NCBI GenBank assembly: GCA_030054015.1 | Contig: JASGCR010000134.1 | Coordinates: 1-6,230, forward strand | Source of the DNA: Candidatus Symbiobacter sp. | Lineage (GTDB): Bacteria > Pseudomonadota > Alphaproteobacteria > Elsterales > Elsteraceae | DNA: 6,230 nucleotides | Direction: 5' to 3' | Shown here: positions 1-3,356 of the stretch, piece after piece | How positions within the stretch are numbered: the stretch's first letter is position 1 | How the letters are laid out: every line of letters begins with the position of its first letter | Made by a program: the position numbers and the translations under genes | Notes under the pieces: generated by a model | What the model was told of the DNA's origin: nothing | What the model saw: only the letters and a program-made list of their open reading frames with translations | Databases searched by the model: none

Positions 1-65
1 CCTTCTAAAGAAGGGGGGGTAAATCAATTTTCGACTTATTCAGACCTTCCTTAGGAAGGGGGGGG
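1..65. repeat. Two short pyrimidine/purine hairpin units
   Basis: Two small inverted repeats lie at the left edge. Positions 1-16 read CCTTCT-AA... with a 6-bp arm (CCTTCT/AGAAGG) followed by a G run to 19. Positions 45-65 read CCTTCCT-T-AGGAAGG followed by a G run. The same design (C/T arm, tiny loop, A/G arm, G run) occurs twice in the palindromic element at 6015-6230, with the identical arm CCTTCCT/AGGAAGG. They are separated by about 25 nt of AT-rich sequence. They may be the end of another copy of that element running in from outside the window. No gene is visible here; positions 66-126 hold nothing else I can support. Confidence 0.55.
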
Positions 66-126
66 CATAACGGCGAATGTTCAAGGACACAGGGTATAGT
101 TGGCACAGATCAATATCGCACTTTAC

Positions 127-154
127 TTGATGGGGAAATGTAATAAAATATCAT
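127..154 (+). promoter_or_regulatory. Probable sigma-70 type promoter of the toxin-antitoxin operon
   Basis: TTGATG at 127-132 and TATCAT at 149-154, separated by 16 bp, resemble -35 and -10 boxes. They end 16 bp before the antitoxin ATG. A weak palindrome of form ATGnnATnnnATnnCAT (138-154) overlaps the -10 box. An autoregulatory operator in this place would be normal for antitoxins with a ribbon-helix-helix domain, but the symmetry here is imperfect and this part is inference. Confidence 0.45.
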
Positions 155-158
155 AGTT

Positions 159-163
159 AGGAG
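159..163 (+). promoter_or_regulatory. Ribosome binding site of the antitoxin gene
   Basis: AGGAG lies 7 nt before the ATG at 171. A second ATG follows at once at 174 (10 nt spacing), so the first ATG is preferred. Confidence 0.7.
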
Positions 164-170
164 AGCGACC

Positions 171-470
171 ATGATGACCGTAAATATTGATTTGGGTGCG
201 GATATCGAAACCCGTCTGGCTGAATTTGCTTTGGCGCAAGAAATATCAATTGCCGATGCGATAAAAGAGGCGGTCATCCGCATGACAGAGGCCGTACCAA
301 ATCCGGATCAAATCAATGGCGATGATTGCCCGCCCGAATGTCGGGGAGAGCCTTCTTTGGCTTTACAGGAATCTTTTGCCGCATATGAACGGGGGGAATT
401 TACCCGATTTAATACCGTGGCGGAACTTATGGCGGATTTAAGAAATGCGGCTGCTCGACAAAACCAATAA
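171..470 (+). CDS. Type II antitoxin, ribbon-helix-helix, RelB/DinJ-like
   Basis: A 99-residue acidic protein that probably neutralises the toxin encoded just downstream and represses their shared promoter. Residues about 2-38 (starting TVNIDLGADIETRLAEFA) have the pattern of a ribbon-helix-helix DNA-binding domain: a short beta strand, then two helices with IADAIKEAVIRM in the second. Residues 40-60 are a Pro/Cys/Asp-rich linker. The C-terminal part, with LQESFAAYERGEF and FNTVAELMADLR, resembles the toxin-wrapping tail of RelB/DinJ-type antitoxins. The start has a good AGGAG site and a promoter upstream. Its 3' end overlaps the toxin gene by 26 bp in another frame, typical of translational coupling. 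The family assignment rests mainly on the neighbour; the sequence itself is divergent from E. coli DinJ. The exact family name is uncertain, the antitoxin role fairly secure. Confidence 0.8.
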   Translation: MMTVNIDLGADIETRLAEFALAQEISIADAIKEAVIRMTEAVPNPDQINGDDCPPECRGEPSLALQESFAAYERGEFTRFNTVAELMADLRNAAARQNQ

Positions 471-729
471 TTTCGAGCGTGACTATGTTCGTGTATTGAG
501 TTCACGGCATGGTCGATATCTCGATGATGTTTTACAACAAGCCTTGTATTACTTAATCAACGACACCCAATTGCCGCCAAAATACCGCGACCATGCGTTA
601 ATGGGCAAATGGCACGGTTACCGCGAATGCCATTTAAGGCCAGATTTGTTATTGATTTATAAAAAACCCGATGCTACCAGTTTGGTGCTGCATGGCCTTG
701 GTTCGCACAGCCAGTTACGTTTGGCTTAG
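445..729 (+). CDS. YafQ-like mRNA interferase toxin (RelE/ParE superfamily)
   Basis: A 94-residue protein close in length to E. coli YafQ (92), a ribosome-dependent endoribonuclease that cleaves mRNA. The signature PPKYRDHALMGKW, GYRECHLRPDLLLIYK, then GSHSQL is the YafQ pattern. By my recollection of E. coli YafQ, the catalytic residues are His50, His63, Asp67, His87 and Phe91. Here His50, His63, Asp67 and His88 are present, but the Phe position is Arg92, and the Arg of the E. coli segment ERTGTH is Gly84 (HGLGSH). Activity may therefore be altered. The ATG at 445 lies inside the antitoxin gene, with only a weak purine-rich AAGAA upstream, so translation probably depends on coupling to the antitoxin. 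The stop at 727-729 is about 40 bp before a repeat island. Family call is strong; activity is unknown. Confidence 0.88.
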   Translation: MRLLDKTNNFERDYVRVLSSRHGRYLDDVLQQALYYLINDTQLPPKYRDHALMGKWHGYRECHLRPDLLLIYKKPDATSLVLHGLGSHSQLRLA

Positions 730-768
730 AGCCTGGTTCAAGCTTAATTCAAAGAATTTCAATAAGTT

Positions 769-838
769 AGCGTCATTACCCGCCGCAAAAAAAGGAGCGT
801 CATTACCCGCCGCAAAAAAACGAGCGTCATTACCCGCC
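769..838. repeat. 27-bp tandem repeat, about 2.6 copies
   Basis: The unit starts AGCGTCATTACCCGCCGC and ends in a run of seven A plus two bases. Copies start at 769, 796 and 823. The first two differ only in the last two bases (GG versus CG); the third breaks off after CCGCC and runs straight into the hairpin at 838. Its core CGTCATTACCCG is the same motif found at 2996-3007 and 3041-3052 and, inverted, at 3168-3179, 3211-3222 and 3254-3265. Read on the minus strand the A runs become T runs, so the array could help stop transcription leaving the methyltransferase gene. Confidence 0.9.
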
Positions 839-869
839 GGACTGCAAGCGGATTGCCGCTTGCAGTCCG
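838..869. repeat. Perfect 14-bp hairpin with ATTG loop
   Basis: CGGACTGCAAGCGG at 838-851 pairs perfectly with CCGCTTGCAGTCCG at 856-869 around the 4-nt loop ATTG. It sits between the last CGTCATTACCCG of the tandem array and the CGGGTAAT of the next hairpin, the same place taken by an unrelated hairpin (3053-3083) in the second repeat island. It lacks an immediate T run on either strand, so it is not a textbook terminator; on the minus strand T-rich stretches follow about 17 nt later. Confidence 0.9.
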
Positions 870-873
870 AGTC

Positions 874-921
874 GGGTAATCCCCCAGGCATTTTGGGAAT
901 AAAACTCCTGGGGGATTACCC
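874..921. repeat. Conserved 15-bp hairpin arm of the repeat family
   Basis: GGGTAATCCCCCAGG at 874-888 pairs perfectly with CCTGGGGGATTACCC at 907-921 around an 18-nt loop. The same stem, extended to 20 bp, occurs at 3084-3135. The repeat ends 3 bp before the stop codon of the methyltransferase gene. This copy lacks the third arm and the closing CGGGTAATGACG seen in the second island, so it looks truncated. It is the first strong hairpin downstream of the minus-strand gene and is the best candidate for limiting read-through between the two converging transcription units. Confidence 0.9.
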
Positions 922-924
922 CCC

Positions 925-2310
925 CTAAACCAAAGGTTTGACGGCGGTGACGACATAACCCATATGATCGACCCCGTCATGCCGCCACAGCAATTCGGAA
1001 TCGAAGGCGGCAATCTCAAACCCCGCTTTTTCAAGCGATAATTTGATATAATCGGGATGGTGCAGGAACAGGCCAGAACTGTTCAGGGCGTAACGATCGC
1101 TGTCTTCGCCGGATTCAAAATCGAAAATTGCCACCCCATTGGGCTGCAAACGGCTGTATAAGATTGCGGCAAAATTTTCCGCCTCGCCAATATAGGGCAT
1201 AAGGCCAGAAGCGGTAATGACCTCGTACATGCGGGTTTCGTCGGTCAATATTTTTTGGGCCGAAACATGCTGGAGTTCGTGGTAAATCCCCTTGCTTTGC
1301 GCGAGATTCAGCATTTGCCCCGATAAATCCACCCCTTTGAGCAACACGGTCAAATCGCTCACCATGATGCCGATAATGCCGGTGCCACAGCCCAAATCAA
1401 GCACGGACGATAATTTTTGCGGGTTGGGGCGGTCGGGGCTGATGCGCGGGCGGATTTTGATCAAGGCACTGCGGATCAGGCCTGGCGCGCGGATATTGCG
1501 CAGAATCAGTTCGGATTCATAGGTCGCGGCCAATTGATTGTAACGCTCGGCGACAAAGGCATCGGGCAAAGATTTGGGGGTCGTTTGGTTGCCCAGGCTG
1601 ACAAAATGCAGCAAGACCGCATCATTGGGTTTGAGGGCGAGGCCGGCCATGAAACGTGCTTTGGCCAAATCATGCATGTCCAATTTGCGTGCCGCCATAC
1701 CGGCGTGGCGGTAAATTTCCGAGGTGACGCAATTATTCTCAATCGCCTGTTCGTAAACCGCCAGCACACCGGCATAATCGCCCGTCGCCTCGAGCAAATT
1801 CGCCACCTGGTGATAGGTCAATTCCCGCATGGGGTCTTGCGCGATCATGGCCTGGTATAATTCAATGGCGGCTTTGGGGGCCTCCATCAATTCAAAAGTA
1901 CGCGCCAAATGTTGGCAGTAATTAAGGTTATCGGGTTTCAGTTTTAAGGCCTCGGCAAAGCATAAAGCCGCCTGGTCAAATTTCCGCGCCGCGACCAGCA
2001 AAATCCCCAATCGGTCGGATGCTTCGGGATTTTTGCTGTCAAGCATGACCGCATCGGCGGCATCCATCAAAGCGGGGTTGATTTGGCCTAATTTCTCCAA
2101 AGCCTCAGACCGCGCCATCAACCAATTCTGATTTTTGGGTTCAAAACTTATGGCTTGGTTTAATTCTCCGACCGCATGAGACCAACGTTTTTGGCGGATG
2201 AGCAACTTGCCCAAAGCCCCGTGCATCCGTGCTTTGTCCGCAGGGTTGGCTACGCCGCCCGCCACGGCAGATTGGACGGATTCTTTTTCCTGGGTGGTAA
2301 CATTGGTCAT
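925..2310 (-). CDS. TPR-repeat SAM-dependent methyltransferase (COG4976-like)
   Basis: A 461-residue cytoplasmic protein. Residues 27-230 divide cleanly into six consecutive 34-residue tetratricopeptide repeats (starts 27, 61, 95, 129, 163, 197), with ends such as ALKLKPDN and GLALKPND, likely a protein-binding platform. The C-terminal half is a class I methyltransferase: VLDLGCGTG at 303-311 is the SAM-binding motif I, GVDLSGQML at 326-334 is motif II with Asp328, and residues 371-461 carry the later strands and the end YVVTAVK typical of the COG4976 family of TPR-containing predicted methyltransferases. The substrate is unknown. The start is the ATG at 2308-2310, which has AAAGG 7 nt upstream; an in-frame TTG at 2331 would add 7 residues but has no better site. 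It follows flaF by 48 bp on the same strand, with no terminator between, so the two are probably co-transcribed and the target may be flagellin or a flagellar protein (inference). Confidence 0.9.
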   Translation of the reverse strand: MTNVTTQEKESVQSAVAGGVANPADKARMHGALGKLLIRQKRWSHAVGELNQAISFEPKNQNWLMARSEALEKLGQINPALMDAADAVMLDSKNPEASDRLGILLVAARKFDQAALCFAEALKLKPDNLNYCQHLARTFELMEAPKAAIELYQAMIAQDPMRELTYHQVANLLEATGDYAGVLAVYEQAIENNCVTSEIYRHAGMAARKLDMHDLAKARFMAGLALKPNDAVLLHFVSLGNQTTPKSLPDAFVAERYNQLAATYESELILRNIRAPGLIRSALIKIRPRISPDRPNPQKLSSVLDLGCGTGIIGIMVSDLTVLLKGVDLSGQMLNLAQSKGIYHELQHVSAQKILTDETRMYEVITASGLMPYIGEAENFAAILYSRLQPNGVAIFDFESGEDSDRYALNSSGLFLHHPDYIKLSLEKAGFEIAAFDSELLWRHDGVDHMGYVVTAVKPLV

Positions 2311-2317
2311 AAAAAAA

Positions 2318-2322
2318 CCTTT
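2318..2322 (-). promoter_or_regulatory. Ribosome binding site of the TPR-methyltransferase
   Basis: On the minus strand AAAGG is followed by seven T and then the ATG at 2310. This decides for the ATG start over the upstream in-frame TTG at 2331. Confidence 0.65.
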
Positions 2323-2358
2323 ATACAGCAAGGACAGATTGCCAACGCATCGTGACGA

Positions 2359-2736
2359 TTACGGGGCGACATTCTCGGACAAACCGTCAATCAAATTCTG
2401 GTTGACTTCGATAAGAAAATCGATATTGACGCGGGTGCGATCCACTTGCTCGCATTCGCGTACCACCGTCATGCCAATCGACAATAATTTTGCCCGCAAA
2501 TCGGGGGGTAAGTTGTTATTGTCATTGGCCAAATCGGTCATGAGCACATACCACAGCGTCAGATTATCGCTGATGGCGCGTACGATAAACACGCCATCCG
2601 ATTTTTTTTCTTTGGCCGAGCGCAATTGATGGGTCACACGGGCGATCACGTCACGTTCGGTTTCGCGTGGCGACCGGGTTGACCGGTTGCTTTTGCCGTA
2701 CGCCCCAGCGGCGTTTTGCGGAACAGCTGCATTCAT
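2359..2736 (-). CDS. flaF: Flagellar biosynthesis regulator FlaF
   Basis: A 125-residue protein. In Caulobacter and relatives FlaF works with FlbT in controlling flagellin translation and secretion. Family marks are the N-terminal AYGKSNRSTRSPRETE (residues 12-27; SPRETE/SPRDTE is characteristic), the mid-region LWYVLMTDLANDNNNLPPDL (61-80), RAKLLSIGMTVVRE (81-94), and the C-terminal IDFLIEVNQNLIDGL (105-119), closely matching the FLIEVNR.I..GL end of known FlaF proteins. The length is usual; the N-terminus carries about ten extra residues (MNAAVPQNAA). The ATG at 2734-2736 is preceded by AGGAG at 9 nt. No flbT or flagellin gene is adjacent, which is unusual; instead a TPR-methyltransferase follows. 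A sigma-54 type promoter lies about 170 nt upstream. Confidence 0.93.
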   Translation of the reverse strand: MNAAVPQNAAGAYGKSNRSTRSPRETERDVIARVTHQLRSAKEKKSDGVFIVRAISDNLTLWYVLMTDLANDNNNLPPDLRAKLLSIGMTVVRECEQVDRTRVNIDFLIEVNQNLIDGLSENVAP

Positions 2737-2745
2737 TTCTTACTT

Positions 2746-2750
2746 CTCCT
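2746..2750 (-). promoter_or_regulatory. Ribosome binding site of flaF
   Basis: AGGAG on the minus strand, 9 nt before the ATG at 2736. Confidence 0.7.
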
Positions 2751-2873
2751 ATTGAACGATCTAACCTGGTGCAGATTACGTTTTTCTGCTCATCACCTCA
2801 GGTAATTTTACCAACGCAATTGCCCTTTGGTTGCGATAGAAAATTTGGGCAAGCCAATTAAAAAACGCATTAT

Positions 2874-2894
2874 TTGGCACAATAATTTTGCCAA
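2874..2894. promoter_or_regulatory. Inverted repeat TTGGCA-N9-TGCCAA, possible operator in the flaF leader
   Basis: TTGGCA at 2874-2879 and TGCCAA at 2889-2894 form a perfect 6-bp inverted repeat with a 9-bp AT-rich spacer. It lies just downstream of the predicted sigma-54 start point (about 2906). A related TTGG-N5-CCAA occurs at 2844-2856. The spacing and symmetry fit a dimeric regulator site or an mRNA hairpin in the flaF leader. It resembles a -24/-12 element but the GG-to-GC spacing is 12 rather than 10, so it is not one. Function is inferred only. Confidence 0.35.
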
Positions 2895-2916
2895 CTCGCA
2901 TAAAGTAAGGAGTATA

Positions 2917-2932
2917 TGCAAAATTTGTGCCG
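2917..2932 (-). promoter_or_regulatory. Sigma-54 (RpoN) -24/-12 promoter for flaF
   Basis: On the minus strand the sequence CGGCACAAATTTTGCA matches the RpoN consensus TGGCACG-N4-TTGCA at all but two of the defined positions. The essential GG and GC dinucleotides (2931-2930 and 2919-2918) are separated by exactly 10 bp. The predicted start is near 2906, giving a leader of about 170 nt before flaF. RpoN control of late flagellar genes is established in Caulobacter and other bacteria. Activator sites, normally about 100 bp upstream, would fall in or next to the repeat island from 2977 onward. Confidence 0.65.
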
Positions 2933-2976
2933 CAAATGTCAAATCTATCTTTGTGTGAATATTTTCCTTAAAATGG

Positions 2977-3053
2977 AGCGTTAAAAAAAAGGGAGCGTCA
3001 TTACCCGCCGCATTAAAAGAAAGAGCGTTAAAAAAAAGAGCGTCATTACCCGC
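2977..3053. repeat. Direct repeats of the A-rich CGTCATTACCCGC module
   Basis: Two related blocks: 2977-3008 (AGCGTT, eight A, GGGAGCGTCATTACCCGC) and 3024-3053 (AGCGTT, eight A, GAGCGTCATTACCCGC). They are separated by CGCATTAAAAGAAAG. This is the same module as the 27-bp array at 769-838, with an extra AGCGTT-A8 in front. On the minus strand the A8 runs become T8 tracts downstream of the glycosyltransferase gene and of the hairpins, so they may contribute to termination. Confidence 0.85.
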
Positions 3054-3179
3054 AGATTTTTGCCGCTTTGCGGCATAAATCTGTCGGGTAATCCCCCAGG
3101 AGTATTGTTCCTAAAACTCCTGGGGGATTACCCGACTCGCTTGAATCCGTTTCACGGATTCAAGCGGCGGGTAATGACG
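3041..3179. repeat. Three-armed cloverleaf-like palindromic element
   Basis: A 139-nt element whose parts nearly all pair. The closing stem is CGTCATTACCCG (3041-3052) with CGGGTAATGACG (3168-3179), 12 bp perfect. Arm 1, 3053-3083: CAGATTT/AAATCTG and TGCCGC/GCGGCA with one T-T mismatch and a TTT loop. Arm 2, 3084-3135: a 20-bp perfect stem carrying the conserved GGGTAATCCCCCAGG, with a 12-nt loop. Arm 3, 3138-3166: a 13-bp perfect stem CGCTTGAATCCGT/ACGGATTCAAGCG with a TTC loop. Because ATTACCCG and CGGGTAAT recur, arms 1 and 3 could instead each be enclosed by a local stem. It lies between the glycosyltransferase and flaF genes. A truncated relative is at 823-921. No protein is encoded. 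Whether it acts as DNA cruciform, RNA or terminator is unknown. Confidence 0.88.
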
Positions 3180-3279
3180 ACACCTCTTGCCGCCGCTCAA
3201 CCCAAATCTGCGGGTAATGACGACTCCTCTTGCCGCCGCTCAACCCAAATCTGCGGGTAATGACGACTCCTTTTCAACG
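3168..3279. repeat. 43-bp tandem repeat, about 2.6 copies
   Basis: Copies occupy 3168-3210 and 3211-3253, with a partial third at 3254-3279. The first two differ at one base (A versus T at 3182 and 3225). Each begins with CGGGTAATGACGAC and ends with CAACCCAAATCTG. The junction AAATCTGCGGGTAATGACG (3204-3222 and 3247-3265) is a perfect 19-bp inverted copy of 3041-3059, so these units can pair with the left side of the cloverleaf element as alternatives to its own closing stem. The remaining stretch 3280-3356 is AT-rich and holds nothing else I recognise. Confidence 0.9.
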
Positions 3280-3356
3280 CCGTCATATTCAACAAAAATC
3301 ACTTAAAAAAACTTTAACAACGCGCCCCCGAAAAAGAAAATTTCGCTCTGCCGCGC

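Noticed and set aside
769..838. Possible short CRISPR array from regularly spaced 27-bp repeats
   Set aside because: The repeats are contiguous with no unique spacers, only 2.6 copies, and no cas genes are present. The same holds for the 43-bp array at 3168-3279.
838..869. Classic intrinsic terminator for the toxin-antitoxin operon
   Set aside because: The stem is strong but is not followed by a T run on the plus strand; described as a repeat arm with possible termination effect instead.
671..928. Plus-strand open frame of 85 codons after the toxin
   Set aside because: It is made of the repeat island (repeated SLPAAKK) and of toxin sequence read in another frame; no ribosome site or family resemblance.
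1417..1860. Plus-strand 147-codon frame inside the methyltransferase gene
   Set aside because: It is antisense to a gene with clear TPR and SAM-binding motifs and shows no family features of its own.
2875..2892. Sigma-54 promoter on the plus strand (TGGCAC...TTGCC)
   Set aside because: The GG-to-GC spacing is 12 bp instead of 10, and no gene follows on that strand.
2776..2901. Minus-strand 41-codon frame in the flaF leader
   Set aside because: No Shine-Dalgarno sequence before its ATG and no recognisable protein; it covers the probable regulatory palindromes. Kept only as a remote leader-peptide possibility.
2911..2942. Sigma-70 promoter for flaF with a perfect TTGACA (minus strand)
   Set aside because: The nearest -10-like box TATACT is 20 bp away, too long; the overlapping -24/-12 element fits much better.
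2916..2984. Plus-strand 22-codon frame with a CRKC motif after AAGGAG
   Set aside because: The ribosome site is only 3 nt from the ATG, the frame runs into the repeat island, and it overlaps the sigma-54 promoter on the other strand.
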